From an uncultured Allosphingosinicella sp. (GTDB lineage: Bacteria; Pseudomonadota; Alphaproteobacteria; Sphingomonadales; Sphingomonadaceae), in the NCBI GenBank assembly GCA_934539295.1, contig CAKTCN010000058.1, forward strand, positions 1 to 10,247: DNA of 10,247 nucleotides, given 5' to 3'. The position numbers and the translations under genes were made by a program. The notes under the pieces are model-generated. The model was not told where the DNA came from and did not search any database. It worked only from the letters and a program-made list of their open reading frames with translations. Each line of letters begins with the position of its first letter. Within the stretch, counting starts at the first letter, position 1. Shown here piece after piece: positions 1 to 6,346 of this stretch.

Positions 1-237
1 ACTATGCTGCCGCGGACCAGATCGGTATGGCGGCGTGACTCACAACCAACGGCCTCCGGCAAATCCGGCGCGGTTCAGACCTCATGCGCAGCGCTGAACA
101 AAGAGGCGCACAAATGGCCAGCAGCGCGCGGATCGTGCCCGTGAATTTCGACAGGGAGCGATAAGTTGGGAAATTCAGCCGGTCAGTCCGCTTACGGGAA
201 GGCGCCGATGATTTTGAACGGCCCGGTCTGGGCGGTT

Positions 238-387
238 TCAGCCATCTCTCAGCCACGGTAACATCGCCCGCGCGTCCCGCTCCGCGGCCTCAGCGCTGTC
301 ATACAGCCCGGAGAGATGCGTCGGAGCGAAGTAGGGTCCAGTATACTCGTCACCATCGTAGTGGCTGTCTTCAACGAAGCGGCACAT
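238..387 (-). CDS. Small hypothetical protein (49 aa)
   Basis: This is a 49-residue acidic reading frame starting at the internal ATG at 387 (MCRFVEDSHYDGD...) and ending in ...LPWLRDG. The frame stays open upstream to 564, but that N-terminal part is Cys/Arg-rich and reads like out-of-frame sequence, so the internal start is preferred. The stretch YDSAEAAERDARAMLPWLR has the alternating pattern of an amphipathic helix and looks coded rather than random. I see no strong Shine-Dalgarno before 387. The stop overlaps an ATG (ATGGCTGA, 238-245) that opens a 17-codon frame, which could be coupled translation or chance. I do not recognise a family. It could be a remnant of a longer gene lost to IS activity. 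Whether it is expressed is uncertain. Confidence 0.35.
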   Translation of the reverse strand: MCRFVEDSHYDGDEYTGPYFAPTHLSGLYDSAEAAERDARAMLPWLRDG

Positions 388-680
388 GCCGTTCGCTTCG
401 CTAGTCAGCCCAAGCGGGCGACTAAAGGGGATGATAGTCAATGGCGTGCAGGAACAGTGAAGCGAGAGCAGTTTGGGCCCGATATTTTCTTCGAAATGGA
501 AGCGTCGTCCGGCTGGGCAATACGCACCCTGATGTCGTGGACGCCGAGCGCCACATCGCGTCACAACGATCCCGTGAACGGTTCAATACATACCAAAAAT
601 AATGTTGGGCGGGATGTTAGCACGCGGGGTCAAACTAGAGAAAAGGCGCAATGTTTCAGCGCCTTACAAACGGCGTTGGC
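388..680. other. Stretch without a convincing gene
   Basis: Apart from the minus-strand terminator at 643-665 I see no supported gene here. The plus-strand open frame across 316-696 has no ribosome binding site and no recognisable motif. The segment around 590-640 is more A+T-rich than its surroundings. Confidence 0.5.
643..665 (-). terminator. Rho-independent terminator, minus strand
   Basis: A perfect 7-bp inverted repeat, AAGGCGC and GCGCCTT, encloses a 9-nt loop. Read on the minus strand the stem runs into TTTTCTC, the layout of an intrinsic terminator. It lies 15 bp beyond the left end of the IS6 element, so it probably ended the response regulator-kinase operon before the IS separated them. 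That last point is inference. Confidence 0.6.
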
Positions 681-690
681 GGTGCTGTCA
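681..690 (+). repeat. Left terminal inverted repeat of the IS6 element
   Basis: GGTGCTGTCA matches the right end GGCGCTGTCA at nine of ten positions. Beyond this the left end reads GTCTAAGTC while the right end reads AAGCAACTGG, so the recognisable inverted repeat is short. Confidence 0.6.
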
Positions 691-744
691 GTCTAAGTCT
701 AACTCGTCTCTGACAGGCACATCTCTGGCTTAGCGAGCAGCGCT

Positions 745-1456
745 TCAGGCCACGAGGATCTGCCACTCAGCCAAGGCGGCTGAGCGGCGTTCTCGGTAGG
801 TTTGTCGATCGACCAGGTGACGTTCGCGGCTGAAATGGTTGTGGATGTTGGCGTGGACGGATGCGAACTTCTGTAAGGTCTTCATTTGCCTGAACCTGAG
901 CATCGCCCGCTCTTCGCCGTCGGAACGGCAGGTGCGAGTTCTCCACCCGATTATTGGCATAGCGGCCGTCCTCCTGCTTCTCGGTATTGCCGAGCTCATC
1001 CATCGCCGCCTTGTACGAGCGCAACCCGTCGGTGGTGATCTTCGCGGGTGAACCGTGACGCTTGAGCGCCTTCTTCATGAAGCGAAGCGCGGCCGCCTTG
1101 TCGCGGGTGGTGGTGGTGACATAGTTTTCCAGCACCTCGCCTTCATGGTCGACCGCACGCCAGAGGCAGCGCATCTCGCCGCCGATCTTCACGTACATTT
1201 CGTCCAGGTGCCACCGCCAGTGGCGGATCCCACGCATGCGATTCACCCGCTGGCGACGGATGTCGGCCGCGAACAGCGGGTTAAACCTGTTCCACCACAG
1301 CCTCACCGTTTCATGGCAGATGTCGATCCCGCGCTCGAACAGCAGGTCCTCCACGTTCCGCAACGAGAGCGGAAACCGCACGTACATCATCACCACCAGC
1401 CGGATCACCTCTGGCGACGAGTTGAAGTACCGAAACGGGTTCTCAGCCTTGCTCAT
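745..1456 (-). pseudogene. IS6-family DDE transposase, frameshifted
   Basis: The protein starts MSKAENPFRYF and has the IS6 layout: a short N-terminal helix-turn-helix region (about residues 12-55), then a DDE catalytic core. The core carries D85 in HLDEMYVK, D143 in TTDGLRS and E172 in NNRVENSH. After FRRR (residue 181) the frame is lost. The natural continuation, ERAMLRFRQMKTLQKFASVH and onward to ...AALAEWQILVA, lies in the neighbouring frame and stops at 745. One extra A on the minus strand (a T at 913 or 914) explains the shift. Correcting it gives about 236 residues, a normal IS6 length. All three catalytic residues precede the break, but the conserved C-terminal helix region is replaced by unrelated residues, so the product is probably inactive. 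IS6 elements are not known to use programmed frameshifting, and the site is not a classical slippery sequence. Confidence 0.85.
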
Positions 1457-1476
1457 CTGGGCAGGCTAGCAAGCCC

Positions 1477-2883
1477 CTACCCCACCCCGCCAGTTGCTTT
1501 GACAGCGCCCGCTGGATACTTGGGAAGTGCGGGATGTGAGTTGACCGATTTTCGGAATGACACGTGGAAGATTGAGCCGCCTTCTTCATTGGGCCGGTAG
1601 CTGCACGTTGCCTCCATCTGTCGTGTGAGAACCGCGACGATGTAGAGGCCCAGACCGGATCCTCGCTGCCCGTGATGCGGCGGTGTTGAGCCGCGGCGGA
1701 ACTTGGCGAACAGCAGCACCCGCTCGGCCTCCGGTACACCGACGCCATTATCCGCGACCTCGACGAATGCGCCGTCTTCCATGGTGCCCGCGCTGACGCG
1801 AACAACAGAGTTTGCGGGCGAGTAGCGGATTGCGTTGGACAGCAGATTGTCGAGTACCTGCTCGATGGCATGCGGGTTGCCGCTGGCGATCACCGCGTCC
1901 CTCGGCACATCGCGTTCAATCAAGACACCCGCGCCTCGCGCAAACGGCGCCATGCGCTGCACAGCGGCCGCGAGCAGCAGGCCCAGGTTCACCGTGCTCG
2001 GCGTCGGCGGTGATCGTCCCTCCACCTCGTGAACGTCCAACAGCCGGCTGACGAGCGCGACCATGCCGCTTACGGACTGGCGGGCGGCGTCAAGCATCGG
2101 CGCGAAGCCCTGCGGCGTCGATGGTGGTCTCTCTCGAACAAGATCCAGCACGCTCCGCAAGCCCAGCAGCGGACTGCGCAGGTCGTGCGCGGCCACCGCC
2201 ATCAGTTCGTTGAGTTCCTCGTTGCGCCGGGTCAGCGTAAGATTGGCTGCCTGCAGCGCGTCATTCTGCTCGGCGATCCTCTGCCGCTGCAAACGACCGA
2301 CCTGCTGCATCCGGTTGATTGCCGCGCGTGCGAAACAAGCCGCAATCACGGCCATGCCAGTGTTGATGAGCGCGAACAGCCTGTCGAGAAATGGCAGGTC
2401 GAGCGACAGCATCCACGCTCCGTAGAAGGCGTATGTGGCGGCCGCGATCGCCACGAAGCGACGGACACGGATCATGTAGAAGGCTGCCGCCGCCATGACG
2501 ATCAACGGATAGCCGATGGAAACGCGTCCCTCCGTGCCGGAAATCCAGCCAGCACAGCTTGCGACGAGCAGCGCGAAGATGACGAACCCCTCGACCAGCC
2601 AAGGCAGATGATCCGTAGGCCTGCGCTGCACACGCCGCGCACGTAGCCAGAACGACGCGGAGCCGACGGAGGCGATGCCGATCAGCAACCACAGGATCAA
2701 ACTATGCCGCATGGTGGCGACCGCCATCTCCACCATGGTGTGTACGAACATGATGAGCGCACCCAGCTCCACGCGACGCTGATCCACGCGAAGGTCGTCG
2801 GGGGCGCGTAGCGCGGGATAGCCGTCGTTCGGATCGAGCAGCTGGCGAGCGATCAGGGAGCGATCGTGCCGTTGCTCAGTCAT
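1477..2883 (-). CDS. Membrane sensor histidine kinase of a two-component system
   Basis: This is the kinase partner of the adjacent response regulator: it should autophosphorylate on a histidine and pass the phosphate to the regulator's aspartate. Starting at ATG 2883 (MTEQRHDRSL), the 468-residue protein has about six membrane helices between residues 41 and 186. A likely coiled-coil linker follows (about 190-228), then HisKA with H233 in AAHDLRSPLL. The HATPase domain has an N-box at LLSNAIRYSP (N346, N350), a G1 box DNGVGVP (378-384), an F-box LFAKFRRG and a G2 box GSGLGLYIV. There is no large periplasmic sensor domain, so the signal may be sensed in the membrane. The start overlaps the regulator stop by 8 nt (ATGACTGA), implying translational coupling; longer upstream starts would lie inside the regulator. 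The last ten codons (GAVKATGGVG) and the stop come from the end of the IS6 element, so the native C-terminal tail beyond residue 458 is lost. The catalytic domains look complete, so activity may be kept. The ligand cannot be read from the sequence. Confidence 0.88.
   Translation of the reverse strand: MTEQRHDRSLIARQLLDPNDGYPALRAPDDLRVDQRRVELGALIMFVHTMVEMAVATMRHSLILWLLIGIASVGSASFWLRARRVQRRPTDHLPWLVEGFVIFALLVASCAGWISGTEGRVSIGYPLIVMAAAAFYMIRVRRFVAIAAATYAFYGAWMLSLDLPFLDRLFALINTGMAVIAACFARAAINRMQQVGRLQRQRIAEQNDALQAANLTLTRRNEELNELMAVAAHDLRSPLLGLRSVLDLVRERPPSTPQGFAPMLDAARQSVSGMVALVSRLLDVHEVEGRSPPTPSTVNLGLLLAAAVQRMAPFARGAGVLIERDVPRDAVIASGNPHAIEQVLDNLLSNAIRYSPANSVVRVSAGTMEDGAFVEVADNGVGVPEAERVLLFAKFRRGSTPPHHGQRGSGLGLYIVAVLTRQMEATCSYRPNEEGGSIFHVSFRKSVNSHPALPKYPAGAVKATGGVG
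1490..1509 (-). repeat. Right terminal inverted repeat of the IS6 element
   Basis: The minus-strand sequence GGCGCTGTCAAAGCAACTGG marks the transposase-proximal end. Near-identical 20-mers recur at 6316-6335 and 9384-9403, and related ones bound the repeats at 4690-4852 and 9168-9332. Confidence 0.75.
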
Positions 2884-3631
2884 GGAGGTGATCGCGCGCC
2901 ACGATGGCCAGGCTGCGCGCATTGTCGAGGCCGAGCTTGGCCTTGAGACGATCACGATAGGTGGAGACGGTTTTGATCGATACGGCCAGCACGTCCGCGA
3001 TCTCACCCATGGAAAGGCCCGTGCCGATCAGGCGGAGTACCTGCGTTTCACGTTCGGAGAGCGTCGGCATCGCGACGACGTCGCGAGATCCGGATTGGAC
3101 AAAGGCGTCCAGCAAATGACGCCGCAGGTCATCGCTGACGAAGGTGTCGCCACGGGCCAGCACATCCAGCGCCCCGACCACCACGTCGAGCCCTTCTGAC
3201 TTGTTGACAAACCCGCGCGCCCCGCTGGCGAGCACGCGACGCGCATAGCGCCACTCGTTCTGGCTTGAGTAGATCAGGATCCGGGTGGATTGCGCCGCCG
3301 CAGTGATATCGCGCACCAGCTCGATCCCGTCGCGTCCGCCGAGCACGAGGTCAAGGACCACGTAAGCCGGCTGCAACGCTCGGACCATGGCGCGGGCGCT
3401 CTCCGCGTCGCCTGCCTCTCCCACCACCAAAAAACGGCGATCCTGCTCCAACGCGAGGCGAAGGCCGTAGAGCACGATGGGATGGTCGTCGACGATGAGG
3501 ACTCCGGAAGTGGAAGCCGGGATTGACGATGGCTCGATCACGATAGCCACACATAGCACGGCGCACGCGAACTCCCACGAATTGCGACGAGAAAAGGCGT
3601 TTGTAGGTGTTTGACCGACAGCGGACGCCAT
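2876..3631 (-). CDS. NarL/FixJ-family response regulator
   Basis: This is a DNA-binding regulator with a receiver domain followed by a LuxR-type helix-turn-helix. Counting from ATG 3631, the receiver spans about residues 43-160. It has the acidic pair in VLIVDDHP (D48, D49), the phospho-acceptor D94 in YVVLDLVLGG, the ILIYSSQ switch region and K144 in GFVNKSE. The HTH covers about 189-235 (LSERETQVLRLIGTGLSMGE...IKTVSTYRDRLKAKLGL). The family is usually about 210-220 residues; this frame gives 251 because of a 40-residue leader unlike any receiver N-terminus. A GTG at 3541 (giving VIEPSSIPAS...) would produce a normal 221-residue protein, but none of the candidate starts has a good Shine-Dalgarno, so the start is open. 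It is the first gene of the operon and is divergent from the PEP-CTERM gene. Regulation of itself and of that neighbour is plausible but not shown. Confidence 0.9.
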   Translation of the reverse strand: MASAVGQTPTNAFSRRNSWEFACAVLCVAIVIEPSSIPASTSGVLIVDDHPIVLYGLRLALEQDRRFLVVGEAGDAESARAMVRALQPAYVVLDLVLGGRDGIELVRDITAAAQSTRILIYSSQNEWRYARRVLASGARGFVNKSEGLDVVVGALDVLARGDTFVSDDLRRHLLDAFVQSGSRDVVAMPTLSERETQVLRLIGTGLSMGEIADVLAVSIKTVSTYRDRLKAKLGLDNARSLAIVARDHLHD

Positions 3632-3857
3632 CCGTTGCCCGTATGCATCTCAAACGTTCATTGACGATGCGAGACAAGCAACGGCTCACGACGAGAAACC
3701 TTGTTCGGCGAAGCGCGGATATTCATCGCAGCACGCCGAGTTCTCGCTTCCGGAGATTTATAACAAACTACGCTCATCCTTATTCCGGTCTATCAATCTG
3801 CGGCGCGCGGGTAACTTCGCAATTATTCAAATAAAACCTAATCCGAGGTAAAATAAT
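3632..3857. promoter_or_regulatory. Divergent intergenic region between regulator and PEP-CTERM genes
   Basis: This 226-bp spacer must hold the promoters for the minus-strand two-component operon and the plus-strand PEP-CTERM gene. It becomes A+T-rich toward 3857 (for example TTTATAACAAACTA near 3757 and TTCAAATAAAACC near 3827), as expected of a promoter. I could not fix a -35/-10 pair with proper spacing or a clear operator palindrome. Confidence 0.45.
3845..3848 (+). promoter_or_regulatory. Ribosome binding site of the PEP-CTERM gene
   Basis: GAGG lies 9 nt before ATG 3858 within an A-rich leader and supports that start, which also places the signal peptide at the extreme N-terminus. Confidence 0.6.
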
Positions 3858-4688
3858 ATGAAACTGTTTCTGAAGGTTGCACTACCTATCCTTCTGTTTT
3901 CCGCCGGGCATACTCCGGCGATGGCGGACTACATCTCTGATACGATGGACAGTGTTTCAACCTCCGTTCTTGATGTCCTGTATAGCGAACGGCTAGTGGA
4001 ATTCGACGAAAGATTAGTAAGACACCTTGAAGCGCAAGCCCTGATCCAAGGTTATGAACCAGCCGATTTACCGGCTAGACGCCAAGAGCTTGTACGGGCT
4101 CGAGAAAGTGTTGCAACCGCTTACCGGGCGAAAGATGCTGCTTTAGAGCGGCATAGGGCTAATCTCGCGTCGATCGATCACATGGCTGCTGGACTTCACA
4201 TGTTGAACACGATCCCAGCCCCGGTGACACCATCATCATCGGTTGTCACGCCAGTGGGCAGTATCATCTCGTTACCGCAGCTTCCCGATATCGTGTTCCG
4301 ACGAGGCCGCGTCGATCTTGGCTCAACAACTGATTTTGCGATGGGCTTAACGTCCGACCACCGCTTTTTCATCCAGCTCATGGATGGAAGCGCCAACGAC
4401 GATATCAACAACCCGCCGCTTCCGCTCGGCTACCTCCTCGATCCGGCCATCTTCGATGGCGACCGCTCAGCCCTTTTCGCACTCGATGTCCCGTTCTTCG
4501 CAGGAGGCACGAAGATGACTCCGACCCATATCACCTTCGGTACGCTTCAAGATCTGCATGCCGCTCTCGATCACGCTCCACTGTCGGCCGTTCCAGAACC
4601 TGCAGCCTGGACCATGATGATTGGCGGACTTGGTTTGATCGGCGGTCTGTTGCGAAGCAGGCGTAAGACAAATTGGGTAACCGCCTGA
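3858..4688 (+). CDS. Secreted PEP-CTERM (PEPxxW-type) sorting-domain protein
   Basis: This 276-residue exported protein starts with a Sec signal peptide (MKLFLKVALPILLFSAGHTP, likely cleaved after AMA at 23). It ends in a PEP-CTERM tail: VPEPAAWTMM (PEP at 246-248, W251), a Gly/Leu membrane helix (IGGLGLIGGLL) and a basic end (RSRRK). In this family the tail is recognised by an exosortase-type transpeptidase, and substrates often end up on the surface or in biofilm matrix. No exosortase is in this window. Residues about 40-120 are charged and heptad-like (RLVEFDERLVRHLEAQ...RARESVATAYRAKDAALERH), suggesting a coiled coil. The part about 135-235 looks globular and I cannot assign it to a family. 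The 5' half is less GC-rich than the surrounding genes. It is divergent from the two-component operon, and its stop is one base from repeat A. Function beyond surface sorting is unknown. Confidence 0.85.
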   Translation: MKLFLKVALPILLFSAGHTPAMADYISDTMDSVSTSVLDVLYSERLVEFDERLVRHLEAQALIQGYEPADLPARRQELVRARESVATAYRAKDAALERHRANLASIDHMAAGLHMLNTIPAPVTPSSSVVTPVGSIISLPQLPDIVFRRGRVDLGSTTDFAMGLTSDHRFFIQLMDGSANDDINNPPLPLGYLLDPAIFDGDRSALFALDVPFFAGGTKMTPTHITFGTLQDLHAALDHAPLSAVPEPAAWTMMIGGLGLIGGLLRSRRKTNWVTA

Positions 4689-4689
4689 C

Positions 4690-4852
4690 AATGTTGCCAA
4701 AGCAACTTCTTACCGGGAGTTGAGGCCGCCGTTCTCCGATCTTTTCTCCCGGAATTGGAGCAAAGCACGAGTGCATTCAGAACCAAGCCGGAGACGAGTG
4801 CAGCACTGACAGCGCCTTGTAGGCCAGCGCCTCCGTTTGCTTTGACAATACC
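4690..4852 (+). repeat. Repeat A: small MITE-like element with IS6-like ends
   Basis: This 163-bp non-coding segment is clearly related along its length to the segment at 9168-9332, by eye about 70 percent identical with few gaps. Shared landmarks are CAAAGCAAC near the left end, AAGCACGAGTG, GCAGCACTGACAGCG and TTTGCTTTG at the right. The left end is AATGTTGCCAAAGCAACTTC and the right end, on the minus strand, is GGTATTGTCAAAGCAAACGG. Both resemble the IS6 end GGCGCTGTCAAAGCAACTGG. A further end-like motif, GGCGCTGTCAGTGC, lies inside on the minus strand (4803-4816). An inner pair CCGGGAG (4713-4719) and CTCCCGG (4746-4752) can fold. It fills almost the whole gap between the converging PEP-CTERM and glutaminase genes and may act as their transcription barrier. 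There is no clear target duplication. Confidence 0.65.
4693..4706 (+). terminator. Weak hairpin after the PEP-CTERM gene
   Basis: GTTGC-CAAA-GCAAC forms a 5-bp stem directly after the PEP-CTERM stop and is followed by TTCTT. The stem is short and coincides with the left end of repeat A, so a role as terminator is possible but weak. Confidence 0.3.
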
Positions 4853-4874
4853 TCCAAGCACCAGAGCCTTGCGA

Positions 4875-5816
4875 TTACGGCTGATCCGGCACGTTGAGGG
4901 GCGGTCCGAACACCGACCATCCCGTGCGGCTCGCCAACATTTCAAGCGCCCGAACGCCGAGCATTGAATTGCCGTGCTGGTCGAGGTTGCGCGACCATAC
5001 TGCGACGGATCCAACTTCCGGCACAATCGCGAGAATGCCGCCACCTACCCCGCTCTTGGCAGGTAGGCCGACGCGGAGCGCGAAGTCGCCTGAGCCGTCA
5101 TAGTGGCCGCAGGTCATCATAAGCGCGAGCAGCTTGCGAGCACGTGCCGCACGCTCGCGCGCTGCCTCGGCGTCAGGCGACAATCGCGTGCGCGCAAGAA
5201 ACAGGCCGGTCCGCGCCAGGCCGTCGCAGTCGAGCGAGATCGCGCACTGGTCCACATAGGCCCCGAGCACCGCGGCGGGGTCGCAGCGCAAATTTCCGTG
5301 GTGGCGCATGAAGCTCAGCATGGCCCGGTTTAGGTCGCCTCCCTCGTGCTCGCTAGCGAGGACGTCCTCATCCAGGCTCGGCGTGTAGCCAATCTGGTCT
5401 GCGACGAACCCAGCGACGGTCTTGCGCCGTCCATCCTCGCTATGTCCGAGCAGCACGTCGACTACCGTAAGCGCCCCCGCGTTGACAAACGGGTTGCGCG
5501 GTACGCCATTGTTCCGCTCCAGATCGATGATTGAGTTAAACGGATCACCCGATGGCTCGCGGCCGACCCGCTTGAATACGTCATCGCCGATCGCGGCCAG
5601 CGCGAGTTCCAGGGCGAAGACTTTGGCAATGCTCTGGATCGGAAACGGCTTGGCGGCGTCGCCAGCAAGCAGGACCTCGCCATCGAGCGGCGCGACCGCG
5701 ATGCCGAACGGACCCGGATCGAGCCCCTTCTCCTTCGCATCGGCCGCTGTCTCGATCTCGCGGGCTGTTGCGGTGATCTCCTGCGCGATGTCGGTAACGA
5801 TCTGGTTCAGGCTCAT
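4875..5816 (-). CDS. glsA: Glutaminase (L-glutamine amidohydrolase, EC 3.5.1.2)
   Basis: This cytosolic enzyme hydrolyses L-glutamine to glutamate and ammonia. The 313-residue product matches the usual bacterial glutaminase length (about 300-320) and has the serine beta-lactamase-like layout. The nucleophile region is FPIQSIAKVF, with S62 and K65 as the SxxK pair. Other conserved substrate-pocket positions follow in the right order: N112 in PFVNAGA, E156 in ASEHEGG, N163 in DLNRAM, Y187 in LGAYVDQC, Y239 in TCGHYDGSGDFA and V257 in KSGVGGGI. I recognise these from the family and have not aligned them computationally. There is no signal peptide. The start is backed by GGGAG 10 nt upstream (5827-5831). 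It stands alone, convergent with the PEP-CTERM gene across repeat A. Roles known for the family include nitrogen supply and acid tolerance by ammonia release; which applies here cannot be read from the sequence. Confidence 0.95.
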   Translation of the reverse strand: MSLNQIVTDIAQEITATAREIETAADAKEKGLDPGPFGIAVAPLDGEVLLAGDAAKPFPIQSIAKVFALELALAAIGDDVFKRVGREPSGDPFNSIIDLERNNGVPRNPFVNAGALTVVDVLLGHSEDGRRKTVAGFVADQIGYTPSLDEDVLASEHEGGDLNRAMLSFMRHHGNLRCDPAAVLGAYVDQCAISLDCDGLARTGLFLARTRLSPDAEAARERAARARKLLALMMTCGHYDGSGDFALRVGLPAKSGVGGGILAIVPEVGSVAVWSRNLDQHGNSMLGVRALEMLASRTGWSVFGPPLNVPDQP

Positions 5817-5869
5817 CGGCTTGGGTCTCCCTGTCGACGTGCCTCAACGACGGCACGCAGCCGATGGGC

Positions 5870-6088
5870 TCATCGCAGCGTCTGGCTGAGCTTCTTGCCG
5901 CACCAGCGGGTCAGACGATCTGCGATCCGGTGATCTAGCGGGGGTAACAGATGCGTGGCGACGTCGACGCGCAGCGGATACCAGTAGGGTGCAGCGGTGG
6001 GCTTGGGCGTCGGCGACGATTGTGGTGCTCGATGCAGACGTAGCGGTCGCTCGCCGTCGCCTCGGCGAACTGCGGACGCTACGAACAC
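5870..6088 (-). CDS. Small hypothetical protein (72 aa), GTG start
   Basis: This is a basic, proline-rich 72-residue frame, with a middle SSPTPKPTAAPYWYPLRVDV and a C-terminus DHRIADRLTRWCGKKLSQTL that looks helical and properly coded. A GTG at 6088 is preferred because AGGAGA (6098-6103) lies 9 nt upstream. The GTG at 6097 is in frame but directly abuts that site. The gene is 53 bp upstream of the glutaminase start on the same strand, so the two could be cotranscribed. I do not recognise a family and see no signal peptide or membrane helix. It could be a remnant of a larger gene, but the ribosome binding site argues for a real small gene. Confidence 0.45.
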   Translation of the reverse strand: MFVASAVRRGDGERPLRLHRAPQSSPTPKPTAAPYWYPLRVDVATHLLPPLDHRIADRLTRWCGKKLSQTLR

Positions 6089-6098
6089 TACGAACACT
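6081..6098 (+). repeat. Two tandem copies of ACGAACACT
   Basis: A perfect 9-bp tandem duplication (6081-6089, 6090-6098) lies exactly over the candidate start codons of the small hypothetical gene. Each copy carries one GTG on the minus strand, so the duplication moves the start relative to the ribosome binding site. Confidence 0.7.
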
Positions 6099-6298
6099 CT
6101 CCTGTACGGGTTCTACCGGATCGGGCCGCAGCCTCATGCACCAGTTCAAGAGAAAGAAATGCTGAAGCCGCGAGCGTAGGAGGACTAAGCGCGTCCCACG
6201 ATCACCTCCACTGCCGGACCCAATTGCATACATTCACCGCTTTTCCGCCTCTGCCCGAAACCTGCCATTTGCTTAAAGCGATCCAGCGCTCTCGCGCC

Positions 6299-6335
6299 GC
6301 CCCTGCGCCACCTCGCCAGTTGCTTTGACAGCGTC
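6299..6335 (-). repeat. Solo IS6-type end (37 bp)
   Basis: The minus-strand sequence from 6335 begins GACGCTGTCAAAGCAACTGG and matches the right end of the IS6 element at 681-1509 over about 37 bp with four mismatches. No transposase or opposite end follows, so this is a remnant end. It lies 11 bp beyond the stop of the glycoside-hydrolase-like gene. The rest of 6104-6346 shows no gene. Confidence 0.75.
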
Positions 6336-6346
6336 CCACCGCCCCG

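Larger units (their letters stand above)
681..1509 (-). mobile_element. IS6-family insertion sequence, about 829 bp
   Basis: The element is bounded by a left end at 681 (GGTGCTGTCA) and a right end at 1509 (GGCGCTGTCAAAGCAACTGG on the minus strand). The two ends agree in nine of the first ten bases and then diverge. The 829-bp length and the single transposase reading toward the left end fit the IS6 family, usually about 800-880 bp. The 8-bp flanks (673-680 and 1510-1517) do not match, so there is no target-site duplication. That is common for IS6-family copies that have recombined or produced adjacent deletions. It sits directly at the 3' end of the histidine kinase gene. The transposase is frameshifted, so this copy is probably not autonomous. 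Confidence 0.8.

Noticed and set aside
316..696. Plus-strand open frame of 126 codons
   Set aside because: No ribosome binding site, no family-like motif, and it runs antisense to a better small frame and through the terminator at 643-665.
673..1517. Target-site duplication flanking the IS6 element
   Set aside because: The flanks GCGTTGGC and CGCTGGAT do not match well enough to be an 8-bp duplication.
1055..1600. Plus-strand open frame across the IS
   Set aside because: It is antisense to the recognised IS6 transposase and lacks coding character of its own.
5844..6233. Longer minus-strand frame overlapping the small hypothetical gene
   Set aside because: Arg/Ser-rich translation without a ribosome binding site; the 5870-6088 frame has the better start site and composition.
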